DNA of 40,702 nucleotides from Ameyamaea chiangmaiensis (GCF_025995235.1 NZ_BAPT01000019.1:1-40702), one strand, 5' to 3'; shown: positions 6,288 to 14,101, numbered from the stretch's first letter. Made by a program: numbers and translations. Notes: generated by a model not told the origin, from the letters alone.

Positions 6288-7342
6288 TGTCCCCGACGGG
6301 CAGAGTGCGCTCCGAGCGCGAGCAACTGGAACTCTTCCATGCGATTGCGGGAGATTTCGCCCCTCGTGACGCGCAGGATCTGATGGCGTTCCCATTCTTC
6401 AGCCTCGCCAAATCCCCTCGTATGGTCCCGATCGATTACCGGACCCCGGACGTCACCATCCGGGTCGAGGCGTCAGCCGAACATGGCATGGCCACGATCT
6501 GGGACGCCGACGTGCTGATCTGGGCCGCCAGCCATCTCGTTGCCGCTCGCGACGCCGGTCGGCGCACGTCGCGCCTGATGGTGGCCAGCCCGCGCGAGAT
6601 CCTGACCTTCATCGGCCGGGGCGACAGCGCGCGGGATTATGAGCGGCTGGAAGCGGCGTTCGATCGACTGCAATCCACCACGATCAAGACGTCGCTCCGG
6701 CAGACCGGGAAGGGGCAACTGCACCGTTTTTCCTGGATCAACGAATGGAAGCGGCACACCGCGCGGGAAGGGCGCACCCGCGTGATCGAACTGATCCTGC
6801 CCGACTGGTTCTACCAGGCGGTTCTCGATGACGCGCTCGTGCTGACCATTGACCCGGCCTACTTTGGCCTCACAGGCGGTCTGGAGCGCTGGCTTTATCG
6901 CATCGTGCGCAAGCATGGCGGTCGCCAGCGCGCGGGCTGGGCCTTCGGCCTGCGTCATCTTTACGAAAAATCCGCCAGCCTTTCCCCGTATCGCCGCTTT
7001 GCCTTCGAACTGCGTGAGATGGCGAAGCGGCAGCCCTTTCCCGGCTATCGGCTGTCGGTGCGCCCTGACCGCAATGGCAATGACACGCTGGCCTTCGCGC
7101 CTGTCAAATTATCCACAGGCACCCGTGGACAACTTGTGAATTCATCCGTGCTATCAGTTGTGGATTTATCCGTGCCATCACTGCCACGGCATCCGTGCTA
7201 TCGTTTGCGGAAAACGCCGAATCACGACATCGAATCAAGCGGTTATGACACCCTTAACTTAGAATCTAACTTAAAAGAGTCTAACTTTAAGAATGTTGGC
7301 CCCCCTGCCGATCCGTGGAAAACCCCCGGAGAGGGGCCATGA
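6287..7342 (+). CDS. repA: Replication initiator RepA (RPA family)
   Basis: A 351-aa protein of the plasmid replication initiator RPA family. The body (residues 1-265) reads ERE QLELFHAIAGDFAPRDAQDLM, FPFFSLAKSPRMVPIDYR, TIWDADVLIWAASHLVAAR, a winged-helix part ending in TSLRQTGKG, then GGLERWLYRIVRKHGGRQ and LRHLYEKSASLSPYRRFAFELR. It should bind the origin and recruit host replication proteins. After about residue 270 the protein is low-complexity and the underlying DNA holds a DnaA box and iteron-like repeats, so that stretch may be constrained as DNA rather than protein. It overlaps the HTH gene by one base and parA by four. Confidence 0.88.
   Translation: MSPTGRVRSEREQLELFHAIAGDFAPRDAQDLMAFPFFSLAKSPRMVPIDYRTPDVTIRVEASAEHGMATIWDADVLIWAASHLVAARDAGRRTSRLMVASPREILTFIGRGDSARDYERLEAAFDRLQSTTIKTSLRQTGKGQLHRFSWINEWKRHTAREGRTRVIELILPDWFYQAVLDDALVLTIDPAYFGLTGGLERWLYRIVRKHGGRQRAGWAFGLRHLYEKSASLSPYRRFAFELREMAKRQPFPGYRLSVRPDRNGNDTLAFAPVKLSTGTRGQLVNSSVLSVVDLSVPSLPRHPCYRLRKTPNHDIESSGYDTLNLESNLKESNFKNVGPPADPWKTPGEGP
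7109..7287 (+). other. oriV: Candidate replication origin inside the 3' end of repA
   Basis: Elements in order: a consensus DnaA box TTATCCACA (7109-7117); about four repeats with core A-x-CCGTG at 7121, 7144, 7168 and 7191; four GANTC sites at 7219, 7232, 7262 and 7277; and an AT-rich tract (7240-7290) with TAACTT three times (7255, 7267, 7282). DnaA box plus iterons plus AT-rich unwinding tract is the standard anatomy of an iteron origin. Location within repA coding sequence is unusual but known for other alphaproteobacterial replicons. Function is inferred. Confidence 0.6.
7121..7203 (+). repeat. Iteron-like direct repeats, 23-24 bp period
   Basis: Three good copies of ATCCGTGCYATC begin at 7144, 7168 and 7191; a degenerate copy (ACCCGTGGACAA) begins at 7121. 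Start-to-start distances are 23, 24 and 23 bases, about two helical turns, so the copies face the same side of DNA. Periods of 23 are not multiples of three, so the repetition is at DNA level and not a protein repeat. They are the likely RepA binding sites. Confidence 0.65.
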
Positions 7343-7977
7343 TCGTGGCCTTCCTCAACCAGAAGGGCGGCGTCGGCAAGACGACGCTGGCGCTGCATCT
7401 CGCAGGCCAATGGGCTCGGGAAGGCCAGCGCGTGACGGTCATCGACGCCGACCCGCAGGGCTCGGCGCTGGACTGGTCGGCGCAGCGCGCGCGGGAAGGA
7501 CTGCCCCGGCTGTTCGGCGTGATCGGGCTGGCACGCGACACACTCCACCACGAAGCGCCGGAACTGGCGCAGGGGGTGGACCACGTCGTCATCGACGGTC
7601 CGCCTCGGGTGGCAGCACTGCTGCGCTCCGCCCTGCTGGCTGCCGACTTGGTGCTGATTCCGGCCCAGCCCTCGCCATTCGACGGCTGGGCCTCGGCCGA
7701 GATGCTGCGGTTGCTGGAGGACGCGCGCTTCTTCCGTCCCGGCCTGCTGGCCCGTTTCGTACTCAACCGCTGCGCCGCACGCACGGTCATTGCCCGCGAA
7801 ACGCGGCTCGCGCTGGTGGGGCATGAGCCTGCCGCTCTAGCGGCGCGGATCGGCCAGCGGATTGCTTTCGCCGACGCCGCGCGCACCGGCCGCCTGGTCT
7901 GCGACCTGCGCCCGCACGGGATCGCAGCCCGCGAAATCGCCGCCCTGACGGCCGAGATCGGGGGACTGGTGCCATGA
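7339..7977 (+). CDS. parA: ParA-family partition ATPase
   Basis: A 212-aa protein with a deviant Walker A box KGGVGKTT at residues 9-16, the TVIDADPQGSALDW motif (about 34-47), VIDGPP (A' box, about 85-90) and VLIPAQPSPFD. This is the short MinD/ParA type lacking an N-terminal DNA-binding domain, which normally pairs with a small ribbon-helix-helix partner. The ATG at 7339 overlaps the repA stop (ATGA) and has a GAGAGGGG ribosome-binding site. It segregates the element at division. The partner may be the RHH protein at 8714-8956, although a methyltransferase gene lies between. Confidence 0.9.
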   Translation: MIVAFLNQKGGVGKTTLALHLAGQWAREGQRVTVIDADPQGSALDWSAQRAREGLPRLFGVIGLARDTLHHEAPELAQGVDHVVIDGPPRVAALLRSALLAADLVLIPAQPSPFDGWASAEMLRLLEDARFFRPGLLARFVLNRCAARTVIARETRLALVGHEPAALAARIGQRIAFADAARTGRLVCDLRPHGIAAREIAALTAEIGGLVP

Positions 7978-8717
7978 CCCTCCTGACCGGCGACAGCGCG
8001 CTCCTGATGCCCTGGCACGGCCCCTACGACATGATCCTGGTCGATCCCCCCTATGGCGATACGTCGCTCGCATGGGACCGATGCGTGCCGGACTGGCCGG
8101 GCAAGGCGCTCGCCGCCCTGAAACCGAGTGGCTCGCTCTGGGTGTTCGGTTCACTGCGGAGCTTTCTTGCATCCAGCGCCGCATTCCGGAATGCGGGCTG
8201 GAAATATGCCCAGGAACTGGTCTGGGAGAAGCAGAACGGTTCCAGCTTCCATGCCGACCGTTTCCGCCGCGTGCATGAATTGCTCGTCCAGTTCTATCGC
8301 GACGATACGCCCTGGCGTGCCGTTTACAACTCGGTCCCGACCACGCCCGACGCTCGGGCGCGCACGGTCCGGCGGAAACACCGGCCGCCGCATATGGGGC
8401 AGATCGATGCCGGCCATTACGTCAGCGAGGATGGCGGCCCGCGCCTGATGCGTTCCGTGATTCCGGTCCGCAATGCGCATGGCCGCGCCATCCATCCCAC
8501 CGAGAAGCCGGTGGCCCTGCTGGAGATCCTGATCCGTACGAGCTGCCCGCCGGGCGGTCTGGTGGGTGACTGGTTCGCCGGATCGGGTGCGGCCGGTGTC
8601 GCCTGCCGATTGGCTGGCCGGCGCTATGTCGGCTGCGAGATCGATCCTGTCATGGCGCAGAAGGCGCGTGACCGTATCGCGTCCGTGCTGCCGCTCGGTG
8701 AAGGAATTTCGCCATGA
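7974..8717 (+). CDS. Orphan beta-class DNA methyltransferase
   Basis: A 247-aa protein. Catalytic motif IV DPPY is at residues 24-27 and the AdoMet-binding motif I FAGSG at 201-205, with HPTEKP (motif X region) at 174-179. The order IV, target-recognition region, X/I is that of beta-class N6-adenine/N4-cytosine methyltransferases. No restriction gene is nearby, so it is an orphan, likely regulatory or protective. It overlaps parA by four bases and the RHH gene by four bases, placing it within the replication/partition operon. It is shorter than CcrM (about 350 aa) and lacks the CcrM C-terminal domain, so target specificity cannot be read from sequence. Confidence 0.88.
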   Translation: MTLLTGDSALLMPWHGPYDMILVDPPYGDTSLAWDRCVPDWPGKALAALKPSGSLWVFGSLRSFLASSAAFRNAGWKYAQELVWEKQNGSSFHADRFRRVHELLVQFYRDDTPWRAVYNSVPTTPDARARTVRRKHRPPHMGQIDAGHYVSEDGGPRLMRSVIPVRNAHGRAIHPTEKPVALLEILIRTSCPPGGLVGDWFAGSGAAGVACRLAGRRYVGCEIDPVMAQKARDRIASVLPLGEGISP

Positions 8718-8956
8718 CGGAACGTCGCACGCCGCCCGGTTTCGCCGCGCGTCCCGCCGATCCTGAGCGCTGGGTCAGGGCGCCGGAGAAGCCTGCGACC
8801 CCCAACCGTTTTACCGCCCGGCTGACCATCGACGTTACGCCGGCGCTCCGCGCCCGCCTCAAGGTCGCGGCGTTCCAGCGCGGCATCACGGTCGCCGACA
8901 TGCTGCGCGTGCTGCTGGCCCGCGAGTTCCCCGATACCTCTGGAGATGTGCCATGA
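8714..8956 (+). CDS. Small ribbon-helix-helix-like protein, candidate ParA partner
   Basis: An 80-aa protein. A proline-rich, basic N-terminus (residues 1-32) is followed by FTARLTIDVTPALRARLKVA and AFQRGITVADMLRVLLAREF, which has the strand-helix-helix pattern of RHH DNA-binding proteins (compare ParG-like partition proteins, with a flexible N-terminus). The ATG overlaps the methyltransferase stop and the stop overlaps the DUF2840 start. Short ParA ATPases usually work with such a centromere-binding protein, so I infer a partition or autoregulatory role; not proven. Confidence 0.65.
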   Translation: MTERRTPPGFAARPADPERWVRAPEKPATPNRFTARLTIDVTPALRARLKVAAFQRGITVADMLRVLLAREFPDTSGDVP

Positions 8957-9417
8957 ACGACACCCTCGCTCATGTCGAACTGACCTGGATCGAGAAGCGC
9001 ATCGAGCACTGGATCCGCTTTGGTCCAGTCGCCCATGAGCAGATTCTTGATCGTCGCCGACGGATACTGAGCTTTCCTCCGGACGCCGTGTTCGCCTTCC
9101 TGCGCTGGGCAGCGAACGATTACGGCACGGTGGTGTCCTGCATCGACATCGTGCGCGTTACCCGTCCCGGCGAGCCGTATCAGACGGTGCCGTTCGTGCG
9201 CCCTGGTGGTGAAAGCCTGCTGCGCCAGAGCGGCTGGCCGAAGGTCCGGCTGGTGCTCGAAGTGATCGATCGCATCGAGGCGACCGGTATCGACCCAGTC
9301 GACGTGGCCCCCGAGCATTGGCGGCATCTGCACAATCGGATGCTCGCCGGGCAGGCACCACGCCCCTACACGCGCGACCGCCATGATGCCTGGTTGCGCC
9401 GGAGGGCGGTATCATGA
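8953..9417 (+). CDS. DUF2840 family protein
   Basis: A 154-aa protein matching DUF2840: N-terminal TWIEKRIEHWIRFGPVAHEQILDRRRRILSF in segments, central VFAFLRWAANDYGTVVSCIDIVR, and GESLLRQSGWPKVRLVLEVID. DUF2840 genes occur almost always between parA and the traF-type peptidase on alphaproteobacterial elements, as here. The function is unknown; the absence of a signal peptide or membrane segment suggests a cytoplasmic protein. Four-base overlaps on both sides show translational coupling. Confidence 0.85.
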   Translation: MNDTLAHVELTWIEKRIEHWIRFGPVAHEQILDRRRRILSFPPDAVFAFLRWAANDYGTVVSCIDIVRVTRPGEPYQTVPFVRPGGESLLRQSGWPKVRLVLEVIDRIEATGIDPVDVAPEHWRHLHNRMLAGQAPRPYTRDRHDAWLRRRAVS

Positions 9418-9956
9418 CGCGCTTCGGCTGGTTCTTCACCACGTATTTCGCAGTCCTCGGTGCCGGCACGTCATTGGCGATCCATCCGGCGCCCCGCCTG
9501 ATCTGGAATGCCACCGCCAGCACGCCGGTCGGGCTGTATCGCCTGCAATCGGCCCGCTCATTGCATGTCGGCGACCTGATCGCGATCCGGCCACCCTCCG
9601 ACATTGCCACGATGCTGGCGCACGGCGGCTATCTGCCGCTCGGTGTGCCACTGCTCAAGCCGGTTGCGGCACTGCCGGGGCAATTGGTCTGCCGGATCGG
9701 CACCGTCGTTTCGGTCGATGGCACGGTGCTTGGCGATGCGTTGGCCCGCGATCATCGCGGCCGTCCGCTGCCGGTCTGGCAGGGATGCCGGCACGTCCTG
9801 CCCGGGCAGATTTTCGTCATGAACCCGGCAGTCCCGACCAGTCTCGACGGCCGCTATTTCGGCGTCCTGCCGGTCGATGCAGTGCTCGGCCGCGCCCAGC
9901 CACTGTGGCTCATGGCGTCACCGATGTCTCTCAACCCCAACCAGAAACGAGGCTGA
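9414..9956 (+). CDS. traF: TraF-type S26 signal peptidase of the conjugation system
   Basis: A 180-aa protein with an N-terminal membrane segment (residues 5-23) and the S26 catalytic serine in NATASTPVGLYRL (Ser36) and lysine in PLLKPVAALPG (Lys82). FVMNPAVPTSLDGRYFGVLP is the conserved C-terminal box. In RP4, TraF processes and circularises the TrbC pilin; by homology this protein should mature the TrbC encoded at 23728-24054, in the inner membrane with its active site periplasmic. It overlaps DUF2840 by four bases and is one base from the next DUF736 gene. Confidence 0.88.
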   Translation: MTRFGWFFTTYFAVLGAGTSLAIHPAPRLIWNATASTPVGLYRLQSARSLHVGDLIAIRPPSDIATMLAHGGYLPLGVPLLKPVAALPGQLVCRIGTVVSVDGTVLGDALARDHRGRPLPVWQGCRHVLPGQIFVMNPAVPTSLDGRYFGVLPVDAVLGRAQPLWLMASPMSLNPNQKRG

Positions 9957-9957
9957 C

Positions 9958-10296
9958 ATGGCCCAGATCGGTACTTTCACGCGCACGGCTGACGGCTTTG
10001 CCGGTCGCCTGCGCACGCTCGCCCTCGACGTTGAACTGACGATCGTGCCGGCGACATCGTCGGACGCCGAGCATGCGCCCGACTATCGCATCCATCTTGG
10101 TGACGCCGATGCCGGACCGGAGGTCGGCGCGGGGTGGAAACGCACCGGCGAGAAGGCGGGCACCTATCTCTCGCTCGTTCTCGATGACCCCATGCTGGCG
10201 CAGCCGATCCGCGCCAACCTGTTCCAGTCCGATCGTCAGGGGCGTGCCTTTCATCTGGTCTGGAGCCGCCCGGTGAAGCGTGATGACCGGCGGTAA
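9958..10296 (+). CDS. DUF736 family protein (second copy)
   Basis: A 112-aa paralogue of the protein at 2469-2795: MAQIGTFTRTADGFAGRLRT, a HAPDYRIHLGDADAGPEVGAGW centre, YLSLVLDDPMLAQPIRANLF and FHLVWSRPVK. The two copies differ in about half of their residues by eye, so they are old paralogues or separately acquired. ACGAGG five bases upstream supports the ATG at 9958. It lies inside the traF-transglycosylase operon and its last codons overlap the start of the next gene, pointing to a role tied to transfer. Confidence 0.88.
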   Translation: MAQIGTFTRTADGFAGRLRTLALDVELTIVPATSSDAEHAPDYRIHLGDADAGPEVGAGWKRTGEKAGTYLSLVLDDPMLAQPIRANLFQSDRQGRAFHLVWSRPVKRDDRR

Positions 10297-10984
10297 GGCG
10301 GCGCTCCGTCTGCTCTGTATCGTGCTTCCGACCGTCGTTTCATTGACGATACCGGGGCATGTCGCGGCCGCTGATCCCTACGCCGACATGATCGCGGAAG
10401 CCGCCACGCGCGCGCGGATTCCGGCCGCATGGATTGCTGCCGTCCTGCACGCCGAGAGTAGGGGCGATGCGCATGCCGTGTCGTCGGCGGGTGCTATGGG
10501 GCTCATGCAGGTGATGCCCGGAACATGGGCCAGCCTGCACACGTCGCTCGGCCTCGGCGACGATCCCTTCGATCCGCACGACAACATTCTGGCGGGGGCG
10601 ACCTATCTGCGCTGGATGCGGGACCGCTACGGCGAGGCCGGTTTTCTTGCTGCCTATAATGCCGGTCCCGCGCGCTATGACGAACATCTCGCGACCGGTC
10701 GGCCGCTTCCTGTCGAGACGCGGAATTACGTCGCATCGGTCAGCGCGCAGCTGGCTCTTCCGCCTGCCGATGACATCGCTGTCAGTGCTTCGGCTGTACC
10801 ATTGTGGCAGGTTTCCTCCCTCTTTCCGGCCTCATTCCTGCGCACGGGCGAGGCGTCCCGGCCTGTCGAAAGCCCGCACGATCCGGCACGTTCATCCGGT
10901 CCCCGCCCGACTGACTGGACGGCGCTTGCCCCGCAATCGGCCGGTCTGTTCATCGCCTCAGGGCATGGGGAAGCACGTCGATGA
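10283..10984 (+). CDS. Lytic transglycosylase (SLT family) for conjugation
   Basis: A 233-aa protein (a GTG three bases upstream is an alternative start). A signal peptide covers about residues 1-30 (LCIVLPTVVSLTIPGHVAAA). The SLT domain carries the catalytic Glu58 in HAESRGD, GAMGLMQVMPGTW (about 69-81), NILAGATYLRWM and AYNAGP. Such VirB1-like enzymes locally cleave peptidoglycan so the transfer channel can be assembled. The C-terminal 85 residues are proline- and serine-rich and probably disordered. It overlaps the DUF736 gene and ends the operon before the putative oriT. Confidence 0.88.
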   Translation: MTGGKAALRLLCIVLPTVVSLTIPGHVAAADPYADMIAEAATRARIPAAWIAAVLHAESRGDAHAVSSAGAMGLMQVMPGTWASLHTSLGLGDDPFDPHDNILAGATYLRWMRDRYGEAGFLAAYNAGPARYDEHLATGRPLPVETRNYVASVSAQLALPPADDIAVSASAVPLWQVSSLFPASFLRTGEASRPVESPHDPARSSGPRPTDWTALAPQSAGLFIASGHGEARR

Positions 10985-11122
10985 CCCCCGTTCCGGTCCA
11001 TCGGGCGCTGGCGGCCTACGGGTGCCTTGGGGATGGGGTGCCGGGGGGAGGCAGGCAACGGAAGGAAGGACGGCAAGGTAAAAGCAGCGCCCGTTCGGGG
11101 CCGCATGTGGTTGGTTTGATTG

Positions 11123-11174
11123 GGGAATTTGTCCTCTCACGATGCAGCGCCTGCGGCTCTTCGGACAATTTCCC
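11123..11174. other. oriT: Inverted repeat upstream of the relaxase, candidate oriT
   Basis: Between the transglycosylase stop (10984) and relaxase ATG (11231) lie 246 bases with no supported gene. They contain a 12-base inverted repeat with one mismatch (11123-11134, 11163-11174) and a small GCAG/CTGC hairpin between the arms. Many oriT regions lie beside the relaxase gene and consist of an imperfect inverted repeat with a nearby nick site. No nick consensus known to me is visible, so this is positional inference. Confidence 0.4.
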
Positions 11175-11230
11175 TAATCTTTTCAACGATCCGGGCGCCG
11201 TCAGGCGCACATCGCAGCGGAGAGCGGGCC

Positions 11231-12985
11231 ATGGCGACGCGCGATGACAGCCTGACTGTCCGGCCCGGACGCATCCAGCATGGCAACCAGGGCGCGCGAC
11301 CGAAGTCCTTCGTCGGTGAGGTCATGCGTGCCGCGAAAAGGGCCGGTCATACCGGCACCCGGTTCGGCGCGAAGGGCAGGGGAGGCGGCGGTGGTTCCCG
11401 TTTCGGGCGGGGCCGACGTGCAGCACTATCCATGCGGCTGCGCGGCAACGCCCGTCGGGTCGTGGTCAAGGCGCGCGTTGTTCGTCAGCAGGGCACGCGC
11501 TTCCGGTCGGCGCCGCTCGCCCGGCACATCGCCTATCTCAGGCGCGAGGGCGTGACCCGCGACGGCGCCAGGGCCCATCTGTTCGATGCCGGTTCCGACG
11601 AAGCGGACAGCAAGGCCTTCGCGGAGCGCTGCTCCGACGACCGGCATCATTTCCGCTTCATCGTCTCGCCCGAGGACGCGGCGCGGATGGAGGATCTGCG
11701 GGGTTTCGCGCGTGAACTGATGCAGGACATGGAGCGCGACCTGGGCACCAAGCTGGACTGGGTCGGGGTCGACCACTGGAACACCGACAACCCGCATGTC
11801 CACATCCTGGTGCGCGGCGTGGCCGATGACGGCAAGGATCTGGTGATCAGCCGCGCTTATATAAGTCAGGGCATGCACAACCGCGCCGCCGAACGGGTGA
11901 CGCTGGAGCTGGGCCCGCGCAGCGAACAGGACATCCGCACCGCCCTGGAGAGGGAGATCGGCGCCGACCGCTGGACCAGCCTCGATCGCGCGCTGCAGGA
12001 CATCAGCGACCAAGGGGGCGGCATCGTCGATCTGCGGCCGGGCGCGGGTGCCGAAGACCCGCAACTGCGGCGCCTGCTGGTTGGCCGGGCGACCAAGCTG
12101 GAAGGGCTTGGCCTGGCCGAACGAGTCGGGGTAGCGCGCTGGGCTCTCAAGCCGGGGCTGGAGGCGACGCTGCGCGATCTTTCCATCCGGGGCGACATCA
12201 TCAAGACCATGCACCGCGCGATGGTCGGCGGCGGGGTGGAACCCGATGTCGCGGGTTTCGCGATCCACGGCGAGACGCTGGCCGATCCCGTCATTGGCCG
12301 GCTGGTCGAGCGCGGGCTGGATGACGAACTGAAAGGCTCCGGCTACGTGGTCATAGCCGGCACCGACGGGCGGACGCATCATGTCCGCTTCCCCGATCTG
12401 GAGTTGACCGGCGATGCCAGGACCGGTGCGATTGTCGAGACCCGGAGTTGGGAGGATGCCAAAGGCACGCAGTGCCTGTCACTGGCGACGCGCTCGGACT
12501 TCACGCTGGCCGAGCAGGTGACGGCACCCGGTGCAACCTGGCTAGATCGCCAGTTACTCGCAAAAGAGCCGGCACTGGCCAATGCGGGCTTCGGCGCGGA
12601 GGTCCGCGCGGCGATGGCGCGGCGGATCGACCATCTGGCGTCCGAGGGGCTGGCCCGGCGGCAGGGCGAACGGGTGGTGTTCGCACCTGATCTGATCGGC
12701 ACCCTGCGTCAGCGCGATCTTGATCAGGCGGTTGCCAGATTGGCGGCGCAGACCGGGCTGGAGCACCGGCCCGCGCGGGAGGGCGAGATCGTCTCGGGGG
12801 TCTATCGCCAGCGGGTCGATCTGTCCTCCGGCCGCTTCGCGATGGTCGATGACGGGCTGGGCTTCCAGCTCGTGCCGTGGCGTCCGGCGCTGGAGCAGAA
12901 GCTCGGCCGCCATGTTAGCGGCACGATGTCGCCGGGAGGCAGTGTCGACTGGAATCTCGGCCGCAAGCGTGGACTCGGATTGTAG
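11231..12985 (+). CDS. Conjugative relaxase (VirD2-like, DUF3363 C-terminal domain)
   Basis: A 584-aa protein. ATG at 11231 gives the usual start (TRDDSLTVRPGRIQHGNQGA); the frame is open further upstream without support. The relaxase domain has LARHIAYLRREG (candidate nucleophile Tyr, about residue 101), a CSDDRHHFRFIVSPEDA segment and the metal-binding HWNTDNPHVHILVRG at about 180-194. The C-terminal DUF3363 part ends in VDWNLGRKRGLGL. It should nick oriT, stay covalently bound to the strand and pilot it through the channel with TraG. The usual neighbour traG is 3.8 kb away because an accessory block intervenes. Confidence 0.9.
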   Translation: MATRDDSLTVRPGRIQHGNQGARPKSFVGEVMRAAKRAGHTGTRFGAKGRGGGGGSRFGRGRRAALSMRLRGNARRVVVKARVVRQQGTRFRSAPLARHIAYLRREGVTRDGARAHLFDAGSDEADSKAFAERCSDDRHHFRFIVSPEDAARMEDLRGFARELMQDMERDLGTKLDWVGVDHWNTDNPHVHILVRGVADDGKDLVISRAYISQGMHNRAAERVTLELGPRSEQDIRTALEREIGADRWTSLDRALQDISDQGGGIVDLRPGAGAEDPQLRRLLVGRATKLEGLGLAERVGVARWALKPGLEATLRDLSIRGDIIKTMHRAMVGGGVEPDVAGFAIHGETLADPVIGRLVERGLDDELKGSGYVVIAGTDGRTHHVRFPDLELTGDARTGAIVETRSWEDAKGTQCLSLATRSDFTLAEQVTAPGATWLDRQLLAKEPALANAGFGAEVRAAMARRIDHLASEGLARRQGERVVFAPDLIGTLRQRDLDQAVARLAAQTGLEHRPAREGEIVSGVYRQRVDLSSGRFAMVDDGLGFQLVPWRPALEQKLGRHVSGTMSPGGSVDWNLGRKRGLGL

Positions 12986-13043
12986 GTCGTCGCATTGGGC
13001 ATGCGCGAAGATGGCCGAACACTACTGACCGCCCCTTTCCCAG

Positions 13044-13421
13044 CTATATCCGGGATAGCGTGGGCACAGTCCGGTCGTTGGTCACATTACCCGTGTTGAG
13101 GGTCGTGTTCGGCTCCAGGAGGACAACATGGCATTCATCGCCGAGGGCCTCGGGGCAATGCTCCACCCCATGTGGCACGATGATGAATTCGCCGGCTTCG
13201 ATGTCGATGTCGCGATCCCGGAAATGCATGCGCAAGATCCCGGAGACGACCAGGAACAATTCATCCTCATGCTCGTGATGGTGCCAGTCGAACGTGCCCT
13301 TGAATTTTGCTAGCTTGATTTGGGAGGTGTTGATCTCACCCGCCACGCGGGGGCTCCAGTAATCGGAAAATGTCGCAAAGGCCTGCGCCAGGTTTATCTT
13401 TTCCATCAGAAGGTTCTCCAT
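13044..13421 (-). CDS. Cupin-domain protein
   Basis: A 125-aa single-domain cupin. Motif 1 is WHHHEHEDELFLVVSG (three metal-ligand His plus Glu) and motif 2 IVPHGVEHCPEA. The small size suggests a stand-alone metal-dependent isomerase, dioxygenase or sugar-binding protein; substrate unknown. The ATG at 13421 overlaps the stop of the upstream TIM-barrel gene; a second in-frame ATG at 13406 has GGAGA before it and may be the real start. It is last in a three-gene minus-strand operon with pdxA. Confidence 0.8.
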   Translation of the reverse strand: MENLLMEKINLAQAFATFSDYWSPRVAGEINTSQIKLAKFKGTFDWHHHEHEDELFLVVSGILRMHFRDRDIDIEAGEFIIVPHGVEHCPEALGDECHVVLLEPNTTLNTGNVTNDRTVPTLSRI

Positions 13422-14101
13422 CAGATCTGGGACAGGATAGTCTGGGCATGGGCGATCTGGTCCGAAAGATCCGGCGGCGCCGGAAACGCGCCGTCGAGCA
13501 GCGCCGTGCCGACCGTGAAACCGGCGGCCCCTGCCGACGCGGCGGCCCGAATCCGTTCCGTCCGGTCGAGCGAGCCGGCGACGATGACGGGCTTGTCCGC
13601 CACGGCTTCGCAGACCCGTCGCATCAGGTTCGGCACGTCCCCAGCGAACCGATAGGCCAGCAGATCCAGTCCATGCACGCCGGGCCGAGAGGCAAGATCG
13701 ACGGCGCTGCGCACGATTTCGGCTTCGGTTCCCTCAAGGATGCTGGGATGACCGCTGATTCGGCCGGGAAAAGGGTAATAGCGGATCGTCGTGCCGTCCA
13801 GCAGCGGCAACACGTCATCGACATGCGTCCCGCCCAGCAGATAATCGACACCCAGTGCGATGCCGGCCCGCACCGAGCGCAGCTCGCTCTCGCGATCGAG
13901 CGAGACGACTTCCAGATAAATCTTCGCCCCGGCCTGCCGGATCGTGGCCGCCAGCGCCTGGAGGGCCGGAAACGGCAGGCCGATATCCTTGAACCCGATA
14001 TGGCGGACCCCCGCGGTTCGGGCGGTTTCGACCAGATCGGCCGCATTCTCCACCGTCCGGTCGTTGCGGGTCAGCATGAAAATGAAATCGGGTCGGATCA
14101 T
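13421..14101 (-). CDS. TIM-barrel protein of unknown substrate
   Basis: A 226-aa protein with a regular beta/alpha pattern: DFIFMLTRND, HIGFKDIGLP, AKIYLEVVSLD, VDYLLGGTHVDDVLP, GLDLLAYRF, PVIVAGSLDRTERIRAAASAGAAGFTVGTALLDG in segments. The last part is like the phosphate-binding end of (beta/alpha)8 enzymes such as sugar-phosphate epimerases and HisA/TrpC-type barrels. I cannot name the reaction. A phosphorylated intermediate, produced or used by the adjacent PdxA-like dehydrogenase (four-base overlap), is a reasonable inference. Confidence 0.65.
   Translation of the reverse strand: MIRPDFIFMLTRNDRTVENAADLVETARTAGVRHIGFKDIGLPFPALQALAATIRQAGAKIYLEVVSLDRESELRSVRAGIALGVDYLLGGTHVDDVLPLLDGTTIRYYPFPGRISGHPSILEGTEAEIVRSAVDLASRPGVHGLDLLAYRFAGDVPNLMRRVCEAVADKPVIVAGSLDRTERIRAAASAGAAGFTVGTALLDGAFPAPPDLSDQIAHAQTILSQI

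Noticed and set aside
10981..11247. 88-aa plus-strand ORF in the spacer before the relaxase
   Set aside because: No ribosome-binding site, low-complexity sequence, overlaps the relaxase start and the putative oriT repeats; a non-coding role fits better.
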